A stretch of DNA of 6,158 nt from Phycisphaerae bacterium. GTDB taxonomy: Bacteria; Planctomycetota; Phycisphaerae; Sedimentisphaerales; SG8-4. Where the stretch lies: NCBI GenBank assembly GCA_030613765.1, contig JAUWLI010000190.1:1-6158 (forward strand). The letters run 5' to 3'. The notes under the pieces are model-generated. The model saw only the letters and a list, made by a program, of their open reading frames with translations, was not told where the DNA came from and ran no database searches. Below, piece by piece: positions 1 to 6,067 of this stretch. How positions within the stretch are numbered: the first letter of the stretch is position 1; every line of letters starts with the position of its first letter. Both the position numbers and the translations under genes were made by a program.

Positions 1-2408
1 GGCCCTTTGCACACCAGCACATTGCCATGAACCGGCCACACGGATTCCAGTTGACCATACGATATAACCTGTCGTGATTCCGGAGCCATGCGGAAACGCC
101 ACGCCAATTTGCCGTCCTCGGCACGCAGGCAGTACATCCATCCGTCAGCCGAGCCGAAGTAAACTAAGCCCCCTTCAATAGTAGGCGGCGAATCTACTCG
201 GCCGGCCACTGTGTAGCTCCAGAGCCGTGCCCCATCGTCTGCTTTCAATGCATGTACTGTATGGGCATCTTGCTGCGCCACGAAGAGCCTGCCTTCTGCA
301 GCCACGACCGCGGTCAAGGGACCCGGCAGGGCCTTCTCCCACCTAGGGCGCAACCTGGGTGAGAGTGAGAAACCTGCGGCACCGCTTCGCGCATTATCGC
401 CTCGGTAAGTAGGCCACTGTTTCTTGCCGACCTCTGACTTTTGATCTGCTTTAGCACCATAACGGCGGCGAGAGCGAATAACCTCTGAATAGGCAGGCCC
501 TTTTTCCAATCTATTTGACATCTGAGATTTGGCATCCGGTGCCGGGTACCTGCCTCCAGCGAGCGCATTGAAGCCGCTCAGCTTCGCGGTGATGTAACAA
601 GCACAAGGGTGCGTCGGTGCGTACACTAATCCGTTACAGGGTAGTATGCCGTACTGGCACGCACCTCGAACCCAGTGATCGGCAATAACACGGTCGGCGT
701 TCATATCGAGGAATTCCACACCCGCCCGTCCATGGATCACATACTTCGTAGTGGCCTTGTGGCGATAGCAGCGTGTGTGACCAAATCCGAGAGTATAGGT
801 TTTCTGATCAGGCGAACGTGTAGCAACGACCTTGCCCGTATGGAGATCATATACCTTCGTGATACCAGGCTGCTTTCCCCATGCCAGTATGCCGCTCCAT
901 ACCTTGCCATTGGCAACAAACAGATCAACCGGGGAATTGAAGCCTTCGTGACAGGGAGCTGTCCAAAGCTGTTTTCCCGTCTTCGCGGAGAAAGCCATGA
1001 TATCTCCGCCGGTCAGGATATGGTTCGCCGAGACGCGCCATTCAAATTGAGTCTTGTCCTGACCTCCTGTATCTACGGGGCTCTGCGGGGAGCGGTCCGC
1101 AGACAATACAATCCCGTCCTCTACGACCAGCGTCGGGGTCAGCCATGCATAACGGTGACGGACAGCAGGCCTCTTGGCGCGCCACACAACCTTTCCGGAA
1201 GCAGCTTTGAGCGCAACTACATTGTCCCCGTTTTGAAAGAACAGTTTTCCATCGTTTACCGCCAGCGTAAGCGGAAGGATATGCGCGACCTCGCCGTCCT
1301 CCTTTTTCCACACGAGCTTACCCGATTCTGCATTGACCGCACAAATATGCTTGGGCATATACTGCGTGACGTATTCCAGGTACGAACCCCGCCACACCGG
1401 AAAATGTCTGAGGACTTTGCCGGTCGTGGGGCTGTCTTCTCTCAGGGGTGCGCTAATTACCAGGTAGAGATTATCACCATGAGCAATAATTTCATGAGTG
1501 TTTTCTGTTTCTTCGTATGTGTGCAGCACCTCTCCCGTGGCCGCATCCAGGGCAGTCACCGGCTTGCCGTAGCCGAGCGTAACGTATACTCTTTCGCCCA
1601 CGGCCACGAGGCGCCTTGGCAACTCTGCCGGTCCGCTGCGGAAGGGTCGCAACTGGTTTTCCCAGGGTGCTATTTTTTTCTTCCACAGCAGCACACCGTT
1701 GAACGCGTCCCTTGCAACCAGCATCCAGACCGATGGGGCCTTTACCGAAGCGAGAGGGCCTTCATCCATGATATAAAAAATCCGGCCGGAAGCCGAAACC
1801 GCAGCGCTTAAACTGGACAGATGATCGTGGCTTCGACCCCAGCGTGGCCCCGATACCCATTGTGTGTACCGGGGCGGTTCGATTCGCGTATCTTCGGCAA
1901 CGGCGTTGTTGTTAGCACCGTGTAAAAAGTGTGTCCATTCATCTATATCTTTCGGCCATGGCTTGATTATCTTCTTACCATTGATGATGGCCACTCCACG
2001 CGGTGCCAGCACCCTCATCACTTCTTCATTTGACACCTGGAATTTGCCATTCGAGACTACCAGGAGATTTACGAGATTGTCCGTGTACGGAAGATGTTTT
2101 CCGTCAAAAGTGTCCGCTGTCACTTTGCCATAGATGCCAAGCGACTTGATATGTTCTCGCGATTTTTTTACGTTTGTTGCATCCGTGTCCAGTCCCTGGA
2201 CAATATAGCGGTCGTTTACTCTCAATTCAGTTGTTAATCTGCCATCTCCACATCCGAGATGGACAATAAGCCCCCCTCTGACCGCGGCGGCATTTACTAT
2301 TTCCCGAGCCTTTTGGCCTTTTGACTTGTACTCAACTCCTTGCGCCGGAAAAGACAAAATAAGCACAAGCAGGACAAGGTTTGCGGTCAAAGATATAATT
2401 CTTTTCAT
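1..2408 (-). CDS. Exported methyltransferase-like / PQQ beta-propeller fusion protein, 3' end outside window
   Basis: An open frame of 802 codons runs from an ATG at 2408 to the left edge without a stop, so the C-terminus is missing. Residues 1-24 form a signal peptide: K2 and R3, a hydrophobic core at 9-20, and a likely cleavage after AQG. Residues 30-145 resemble a class I SAM methyltransferase, with motif I VHLGCGDGRLT at 49-59 and an acidic strand-2 end GLDTD at 72-76. Residues 156-620 form a PQQ-like (BamB-type) propeller, with blade motifs such as ALDAATGEVL (286), AVNAESGKLVW (357) and AFSAKTGKQLW (472). A basic linker at 628-662 leads to a second module that opens with WPTYRGDNARSG at 665. 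The architecture is one I know from planctomycetes. The substrate is unknown, and no quinone-dehydrogenase residues are evident. Methyltransferase activity outside the cytoplasm is doubtful because SAM is not expected there. Family and architecture are well supported; function is not. Confidence 0.88.
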   Translation of the reverse strand, partial: MKRIISLTANLVLLVLILSFPAQGVEYKSKGQKAREIVNAAAVRGGLIVHLGCGDGRLTTELRVNDRYIVQGLDTDATNVKKSREHIKSLGIYGKVTADTFDGKHLPYTDNLVNLLVVSNGKFQVSNEEVMRVLAPRGVAIINGKKIIKPWPKDIDEWTHFLHGANNNAVAEDTRIEPPRYTQWVSGPRWGRSHDHLSSLSAAVSASGRIFYIMDEGPLASVKAPSVWMLVARDAFNGVLLWKKKIAPWENQLRPFRSGPAELPRRLVAVGERVYVTLGYGKPVTALDAATGEVLHTYEETENTHEIIAHGDNLYLVISAPLREDSPTTGKVLRHFPVWRGSYLEYVTQYMPKHICAVNAESGKLVWKKEDGEVAHILPLTLAVNDGKLFFQNGDNVVALKAASGKVVWRAKRPAVRHRYAWLTPTLVVEDGIVLSADRSPQSPVDTGGQDKTQFEWRVSANHILTGGDIMAFSAKTGKQLWTAPCHEGFNSPVDLFVANGKVWSGILAWGKQPGITKVYDLHTGKVVATRSPDQKTYTLGFGHTRCYRHKATTKYVIHGRAGVEFLDMNADRVIADHWVRGACQYGILPCNGLVYAPTHPCACYITAKLSGFNALAGGRYPAPDAKSQMSNRLEKGPAYSEVIRSRRRYGAKADQKSEVGKKQWPTYRGDNARSGAAGFSLSPRLRPRWEKALPGPLTAVVAAEGRLFVAQQDAHTVHALKADDGARLWSYTVAGRVDSPPTIEGGLVYFGSADGWMYCLRAEDGKLAWRFRMAPESRQVISYGQLESVWPVHGNVLVCKG

Positions 2409-2415
2409 GAACATA

Positions 2416-2421
2416 CCTCCT
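2416..2421 (-). promoter_or_regulatory. Shine-Dalgarno site of the methyltransferase/PQQ gene
   Basis: A perfect AGGAGG reads on the minus strand, 7 nt before the ATG at 2408. It fixes the start of the fusion protein and places the signal peptide at the true N-terminus. Confidence 0.9.
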
Positions 2422-2457
2422 ATTACTTAGACAAGTTCAGTTAGAATTCATATCGTC

Positions 2458-2486
2458 ATTATATCCATTAAATGCCTCTACGGCAA
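2458..2486 (-). promoter_or_regulatory. Sigma70-type promoter of the methyltransferase/PQQ gene
   Basis: The -35 is TTGCCG (2486-2481), the spacer is 17 nt and the -10 is a perfect TATAAT (2463-2458). Transcription should begin near 2451, giving a leader of about 43 nt. The gene therefore probably has its own promoter and does not depend on read-through from the SMP-30-like gene upstream. Confidence 0.7.
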
Positions 2487-2559
2487 CCTGTTATGTGTTC
2501 CTCTTTGCAGAATCGCCCGATACCATCTTACAGTATGACTGCTCCCCAACCGACCGTTG

Positions 2560-2578
2560 ATAGAAGATTATCTTCTAT
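2560..2578. repeat. Perfect 19-bp palindrome
   Basis: ATAGAAGAT-T-ATCTTCTAT gives two exact 9-nt arms around a single base. The centre lies about 83 bp upstream of the -35 of the methyltransferase/PQQ promoter and about 160 bp past the stop of the SMP-30-like gene. The near absence of a loop suits a dimeric protein-binding site better than an RNA hairpin, and no T run follows. A role as an operator or activator site is inference. Confidence 0.5.
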
Positions 2579-2592
2579 AGTGAGCGACCTGT

Positions 2593-2622
2593 TGACAATG
2601 GACATTTAATCCAATGTTGTCA
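2593..2622. repeat. Imperfect inverted repeat with a 3-nt bulge
   Basis: TGACAA plus TGGA (2593-2602) pairs with TCCA (2610-2613) and TTGTCA (2617-2622), leaving a 7-nt loop and an unpaired ATG at 2614-2616. It lies in the likely 3' untranslated part of the SMP-30-like transcript. It is AT-rich and has no T tract, so it is not a standard terminator. It might stabilise the 3' end or be chance. Confidence 0.3.
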
Positions 2623-2728
2623 TCTATTCCATGTATGATTCTGCCATCAACTTGTGCAGCTTGAACTGATACCGGCACCGACTCATCGGCTTACCATTTC
2701 CAGATATACCTTGCCCTTTTCTTGTCCG

Positions 2729-3607
2729 CTACAAGCCTTTGACCCGCATCCGGACTGAATACAGAGAAGTCCTCGCGGTGATGAAGAGCGTCTTCTTATC
2801 CTTTCCGCCGAAAGTAACATTGGCCGGCCCTTCGGGGACCTTAATCGTCTCAATTTTTTCGCCCTTTTTGTTATAAACCGCAACCGCATTTGTCGTCAGG
2901 TAAATATTGCCCTCATTATCAATTGTCATCCCGTCGGAACCTTCGGGCGCAAAAAGCTTTTTGTTCGAGAGCGTCCCGTCTTTATTGATAGTGTATACAA
3001 AGGTCTTTTTCCCGCCGTGGTCAGTCACGTAAAGCCGCTTGCCTTTGCGTGTCCCTATTATCCCATTAGGCCTGACCATGTCATCAATTACGCGGACGAC
3101 GATTTTACAGTCCGCCGCCTGATAATATACATGTTCACCGTCCTGATCCAAATTGTCTCTGCGCCCGTAACGCGGGTCGGTAAAGTAAACGCCGCCTTTC
3201 GGGTCAATCCACAGGTCGTTGAGACTGTTGAATTTCTTGTTTAGGTACTTAGCAGCCAGCTCCGTAACTTCGCCTTTAGGATTGATGGAAACTAACCGTC
3301 GCCCGCCTCCTTCACAAGCTAACAGATTGCCCTTTTTGTCAAAGTAAAGCCCGTTGGCCCCGCCGGAGTTCTCGCGAAACGTCGACAGCTTTCCGTCCAG
3401 CGACCATTTGTGAATTCGATTATTGGGGATGTCCGTAAAGAAGATATTGCCCTTGGCATCCGCCGCTGGCCCCTCCGTAAACTTAAAGCCGCCGGCAAGT
3501 TTCTCCGCTTTTGCACCGGTTGCCACAACACTTGGTTGCGCTCCATTACAGCACACCGCCAAAACTGTGATTAACAACACCATCGAAACATAACATCTCA
3601 TTTTCAT
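2729..3607 (-). CDS. Exported SMP-30/gluconolactonase-family protein
   Basis: A complete 292-residue protein of the SMP-30/gluconolactonase/LRE family, six-bladed propellers that use a divalent metal to hydrolyse sugar lactones or related esters. The expected metal ligands are visible: E45 in FTEGP, N181 in RPNG and D225 in SDGM. N130 in SLNDLW is also conserved in the family. The length is normal for the family plus a leader, and the C-terminal SLYSVRMRVKG is typical. Residues 1-23 form an export signal with a core at 8-18, followed by C19 and C20. Cleavage after NGA is plausible; a lipoprotein is possible, but V18 before C19 is a poor lipobox. The gene has its own promoter and ribosome binding site. 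It is flanked by two other exported propeller proteins in the same orientation, suggesting extracytoplasmic sugar metabolism. The exact substrate cannot be read from sequence. Family assignment is firm. Confidence 0.92.
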   Translation of the reverse strand: MKMRCYVSMVLLITVLAVCCNGAQPSVVATGAKAEKLAGGFKFTEGPAADAKGNIFFTDIPNNRIHKWSLDGKLSTFRENSGGANGLYFDKKGNLLACEGGGRRLVSINPKGEVTELAAKYLNKKFNSLNDLWIDPKGGVYFTDPRYGRRDNLDQDGEHVYYQAADCKIVVRVIDDMVRPNGIIGTRKGKRLYVTDHGGKKTFVYTINKDGTLSNKKLFAPEGSDGMTIDNEGNIYLTTNAVAVYNKKGEKIETIKVPEGPANVTFGGKDKKTLFITARTSLYSVRMRVKGL

Positions 3608-3613
3608 CTCAAT

Positions 3614-3619
3614 CTCCTT
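3614..3619 (-). promoter_or_regulatory. Shine-Dalgarno site of the SMP-30-like gene
   Basis: AAGGAG on the minus strand lies 6 nt before the ATG at 3607 and 12 nt before the in-frame ATG at 3601. The spacing favours the upstream ATG, giving an N-terminus of MKMRCYV rather than MRCYV. Confidence 0.85.
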
Positions 3620-3659
3620 TCAGACTCTAAACACCTATTAAATTTAACTTAAATGAGCT

Positions 3660-3677
3660 ATCACGAATACCCGTGAT
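3660..3677 (-). other. Stem-loop in the leader of the SMP-30-like gene
   Basis: ATCACG and CGTGAT form an exact 6-bp stem around a 6-nt loop. It sits between the predicted transcription start (near 3693) and the start codon at 3607, so it would be transcribed into the leader of about 85 nt. It does not overlap the ribosome binding site. It could also act as a DNA operator just downstream of the promoter. Confidence 0.4.
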
Positions 3678-3699
3678 TTGTCGACACACTCTTTGACAC

Positions 3700-3729
3700 A
3701 TTATACCGCCGACTTTGTGTGTTTTGCAA
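3700..3729 (-). promoter_or_regulatory. Sigma70-type promoter of the SMP-30-like gene
   Basis: The -35 is TTGCAA (3729-3724), the spacer is 18 nt and the -10 is a perfect TATAAT (3705-3700). It lies about 33 bp past the stop of the sialidase/beta-helix gene, in the 154-bp gap. Transcription should start near 3693. Confidence 0.65.
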
Positions 3730-3761
3730 GGCTGTTAAATTCAAATCACCAACTCCGGGCT

Positions 3762-5765
3762 TCAATCTTTCAGAATTCGCTCCTTAGTGAATTGATTCCG
3801 ATAGACATTCATATTACCAACAGCGTTAGTTTGTGCAACAGCTCTCTTTGTGTCGGAATGCAAAAACCAGTTATGATGTATTTGTGCTGATTGTTGCGGC
3901 CGGCCACGAATCACAAATGCCCTCACGCTTGTCGCACGGAACGTATTATGATGTATCTTAATCGAGTCACCGGCGATGTCCGTCCCGTCCTTTCGGTCCC
4001 TGCCTCCGTGCATGTCAAAGCTGTGACCATTGGCATTCTCAAGGACAAGATTATAGCGCGCCTCGTAACTGGTACCCGGCCTGCCCGTACCGGCGATATG
4101 GTGACGGCACCAATCGAAAAGGTTCGCCTCGATAAGTGCATTAGATTGGTCCAGGCATACTCCATATCCCAAACCGGAACGCTGATTGTGGTGGATGTTG
4201 TTGTGGTGCATATGTGCCTTCAATGCTCCACGCTTAAGAAAGATCCCTGCGTGACTCCAACCCCACAGTTCGCAGTTGTCCACCTCCAGTCCGGAATATG
4301 CCGAGATTATCCCGTCGGAGTTGGGAATACTGTAGTATCGTCCCTCCTTGTATAACTTTCGCATCTGTTCGGTCCTGCGTTTCTGGTCAGGCCCGCGCAA
4401 ACGCAGCCCGGTGACGCGCACATTTTCTCCACCGGCCAGAAACAGTGGCGACGTCGCAAGTTCATTGCTGTATAACAATGCACCCTCGGAGCCCCCTCGC
4501 CCCCGGCCGCTTGCTACTGTCACACCGCCCGGGATTACAATTTTTTGCTTGCCTGTCACCTCTATCTCGGCTTTGTCGTCCACATACACAATCTGTCCAG
4601 CCTCGGCTTGTTTAAGGACTGCGCGCAATTCTTCCAATGTCTTCACAAGATAATCACTCTGTGTGACTAATCGTCCGTATCCTTTGCCTCCTCCGATAGG
4701 ATCTCCTGTAGGATTTACCTCAGCCCCAAAGCCTTCTTCACTTCCCTGCTTTGCCTCGACCTTCAACTTCGCCAGATAAATACTTGTTTTACCTTCATGG
4801 CCGGAGTAATAGCTGACATACAGCATCCTCCCATACCAAACCAGCCCCGGATAACTCGTATCTCGGCCGCTCGGTAGTTGAAATAATTTGGTCATCTTGC
4901 CGTTTTTGACATCGACGTACGTAAGCGCCGTATGCACCCCGCCGTCGTGCATTCGTCCTGCGCCAATCCAATACCCGCCGGGTATTCTTATAAAGTTTGG
5001 ACCGCCAAAACCACTGAAACCTGCTCCAAGGTCATGCCACCGCCACTTTTTGTAATCCGGCCGACTCACTCCCAACAAAGCGCTGCTTGCCTCGTTGCCG
5101 CGCCGGTCACGTCGTACGAGCGCATAACAGGTATCATCAGCATCAAAACGCAGTGTTACTTCTGTGGGATACCCCTCCCCGAAAAGTTTGGCTACGTGAG
5201 ATTGATAGTTCACTCCATCGCTGCTCACAAGCAATTCGAGGTATGGCCTCCTTTCGCCGGCTGCGTATGAAACGCCGTACGCCTTCCCCTTATGCCAGGT
5301 GACACACCACAGCCACCGCCCCGGCTTAACAACAATTTGCGGCTTAGTCCAATGCCCACCGTCTTTCGAAAAACTCGCGAACGTGCCGGTCGGCGCGCTT
5401 TTATTGTCCTGCTTGCGCGGGGCCACGCCACCCAATAGCATCAATCTGCCATCCGGTGTTACGGATAAATGAGCATCCCGCAGGTCGTAACCTTCAAGCG
5501 CAACAAGAGCCGCTGACTCCCAGGCGCTTCCATCTTTCGAATGAAGTATCCGTATTTTGCCATCCGTTGAAACGTGCCCTCTGCCCTCGCGGAACGCACA
5601 GTAAAAACTATTATTCCATCGGGCCAAATCCGTAAAAGCGCTATGCGGCGCCTTGTCCCAAATCTTCTTTACTTCCACCAGCTCAACCGCTATAGGCACA
5701 GCCCCGAAAACAGAGGACGCTACCATCAAAAACAATAACATCAAAAAATTCCACTTTCTGTTCAT
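3762..5765 (-). CDS. Exported sialidase-like propeller / pectate-lyase-like beta-helix fusion
   Basis: A complete 667-residue two-domain protein. Residues 1-22 are a signal peptide with likely cleavage near VFG-A. Residues 28-338 resemble the sialidase (BNR) propeller superfamily. Three Asp-box-like turns are present (SKDGSAW 76, SKDGGHW 133, SSDGVNY 181), and possible active-site residues are R59, R96, D97, R218 and R301. From about 350, DPIGGGKGYGRLVT, a TLEELRAVL helix and IPGGVTVASGRGRGG resemble a PL1-type pectate lyase start. Right-handed beta-helix rungs follow to about 660, with repeated HHN turns at 520, 605 and 630. The likely role is binding or cleaving an extracellular glycan. Neither sialic acid nor pectin can be assumed as substrate, because lyase catalytic residues cannot be confirmed by eye. 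AGGA 6 nt before the ATG at 5765 supports the start. The next gene begins 154 bp downstream with its own promoter. Confidence 0.88.
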   Translation of the reverse strand: MNRKWNFLMLLFLMVASSVFGAVPIAVELVEVKKIWDKAPHSAFTDLARWNNSFYCAFREGRGHVSTDGKIRILHSKDGSAWESAALVALEGYDLRDAHLSVTPDGRLMLLGGVAPRKQDNKSAPTGTFASFSKDGGHWTKPQIVVKPGRWLWCVTWHKGKAYGVSYAAGERRPYLELLVSSDGVNYQSHVAKLFGEGYPTEVTLRFDADDTCYALVRRDRRGNEASSALLGVSRPDYKKWRWHDLGAGFSGFGGPNFIRIPGGYWIGAGRMHDGGVHTALTYVDVKNGKMTKLFQLPSGRDTSYPGLVWYGRMLYVSYYSGHEGKTSIYLAKLKVEAKQGSEEGFGAEVNPTGDPIGGGKGYGRLVTQSDYLVKTLEELRAVLKQAEAGQIVYVDDKAEIEVTGKQKIVIPGGVTVASGRGRGGSEGALLYSNELATSPLFLAGGENVRVTGLRLRGPDQKRRTEQMRKLYKEGRYYSIPNSDGIISAYSGLEVDNCELWGWSHAGIFLKRGALKAHMHHNNIHHNQRSGLGYGVCLDQSNALIEANLFDWCRHHIAGTGRPGTSYEARYNLVLENANGHSFDMHGGRDRKDGTDIAGDSIKIHHNTFRATSVRAFVIRGRPQQSAQIHHNWFLHSDTKRAVAQTNAVGNMNVYRNQFTKERILKD

Positions 5766-5835
5766 TTATAATCCTTTGTGCTTATCAAGCCTTATCTATT
5801 GAGTAGGATTTCCATATCGCAATCCCGAACCGTTG

Positions 5836-5848
5836 AATGGTCGCTACC
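5836..5848. repeat. Imperfect direct repeat, copy 1
   Basis: AATGGTCGCTACC on the plus strand matches AATGTCCGCTACC at 5910-5922 at 11 of 13 positions. The copies are 74 bp apart within the leader of the sialidase/beta-helix gene. Confidence 0.4.
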
Positions 5849-5891
5849 TAAAAATTCCTCACCGCCCCATTATTCGTTTCTGCTTCGCTCA

Positions 5892-5908
5892 TCAATGTCC
5901 CTCATTGA
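5892..5908 (-). other. Small hairpin in the sialidase/beta-helix leader
   Basis: TCAATG and CATTGA make an exact 6-bp stem around a 5-nt loop. It lies inside the predicted leader, adjoining the second copy of the direct repeat. It is modest in stability and has no known class. Confidence 0.3.
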
Positions 5909-5909
5909 A

Positions 5910-5922
5910 AATGTCCGCTACC
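5910..5922. repeat. Imperfect direct repeat, copy 2
   Basis: AATGTCCGCTACC is the partner of the copy at 5836-5848. Its first seven bases, AATGTCC, also occur at 5894-5900, so this short motif appears twice close together. Confidence 0.4.
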
Positions 5923-5995
5923 ATTAGCTCTGCTCGGGCTTCGGGCCACTGAATCCGGTATAATAGCAAAGCTTCAAAACAGCCCTAAAAAGAGC

Positions 5996-6024
5996 TTGAC
6001 TCGGCTGCGAATAACCCATACTAT
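5996..6024 (+). promoter_or_regulatory. Sigma70-type promoter of the FHA gene
   Basis: The -35 is TTGACT (5996-6001), the spacer is 17 nt and the -10 is TACTAT (6019-6024). The predicted start near 6031 gives a leader of about 37 nt before the ATG at 6068. A TATATT at 6022-6027 is an alternative -10 but would need a 20-nt spacer. Confidence 0.6.
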
Positions 6025-6048
6025 ATTATTCAATCGATATTATGTCAA
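6020..6048 (-). promoter_or_regulatory. Sigma70-type promoter reading toward the sialidase/beta-helix gene
   Basis: The -35 is a perfect TTGACA (6048-6043), the spacer is 17 nt and the -10 is TATAGT (6025-6020). It is the strongest promoter match in the window. Transcription should start near 6013 and give an unusually long leader of about 248 nt before the ATG at 5765. Its -10 overlaps the -10 of the plus-strand FHA promoter. Confidence 0.65.
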
Positions 6049-6056
6049 AGACAATT

Positions 6057-6062
6057 AAGGAG
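6057..6062 (+). promoter_or_regulatory. Shine-Dalgarno site of the FHA gene
   Basis: AAGGAG lies 5 nt before the ATG at 6068 and fixes this start over the internal ATG at codon 7. Confidence 0.85.
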
Positions 6063-6067
6063 TTGCA

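Larger units (their letters stand above)
2409..2728. other. Intergenic region between the SMP-30-like and methyltransferase/PQQ genes
   Basis: This 320-bp gap holds no credible gene. On the minus strand, from 2728 downward, it contains the untranslated tail of the SMP-30-like gene, an imperfect stem-loop (2593-2622), a perfect 19-bp palindrome (2560-2578), the downstream gene's promoter (2458-2486) and its ribosome binding site. There is no GC-rich hairpin followed by a T run on either strand, so I could not place a terminator. A small CCGA/TCGG hairpin at 2678-2689 is too weak to count. Confidence 0.7.
5766..6067. other. Divergent intergenic region between the sialidase/beta-helix and FHA genes
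   Basis: This 302-bp gap holds two overlapping, oppositely directed promoters at its right side (5996-6048). The rest is the predicted leader of about 248 nt for the minus-strand sialidase/beta-helix gene. The leader contains a hairpin (5892-5908) and a pair of imperfect 13-nt direct repeats (5836-5848 and 5910-5922). I recognise no riboswitch class, sRNA or gene in it. No convincing minus-strand promoter lies closer to the sialidase-like start. Confidence 0.6.

Noticed and set aside
675..1811. Long plus-strand open frame of 378 codons
   Set aside because: It lies wholly antisense to the methyltransferase/PQQ gene, whose frame is continuous and shows clear domains. The antisense product has no recognisable motif and no ribosome binding site.
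2592..2597. TTGACA on the plus strand, considered as a promoter -35
   Set aside because: No -10-like hexamer follows at 16-18 nt, and no plus-strand gene lies downstream.
2678..2689. CCGA-CTCA-TCGG hairpin, considered as a terminator of the SMP-30-like gene
   Set aside because: The stem is only 4 bp and no T run follows on either strand.
2831..2839. Local short repeats within coding sequence
   Set aside because: They reflect codon use in conserved propeller motifs, with no periodic array; nothing suggests a CRISPR or tandem repeat.
2683..2889. Minus-strand frame overlapping the end of the SMP-30-like gene, considered as a frameshifted tail
   Set aside because: The main frame already ends with a family-typical SLYSVRMRVKG, so no extension or frameshift is needed.
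3693..3698. TTGACA on the plus strand, considered as a promoter -35
   Set aside because: The bases at the correct distance are TGTGTG, and the nearby TATA-like sequence is the -10 of the opposite strand.
3891..4653. Two overlapping plus-strand open frames
   Set aside because: Both are antisense to the beta-helix part of the sialidase/beta-helix gene and show no domain or start signal.
5870..5905. 11-codon minus-strand ORF in the sialidase/beta-helix leader, considered as a leader peptide
   Set aside because: It has no clear Shine-Dalgarno site and no run of regulatory codons. A further open stretch follows the stop, which suggests repeat-derived or random sequence.
5959..5964. Perfect TATAAT on the plus strand, considered as an FHA promoter
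   Set aside because: The bases 17-18 nt upstream (GGGCTT/CGGGCT) do not resemble a -35, and a better-matched promoter lies closer to the gene.
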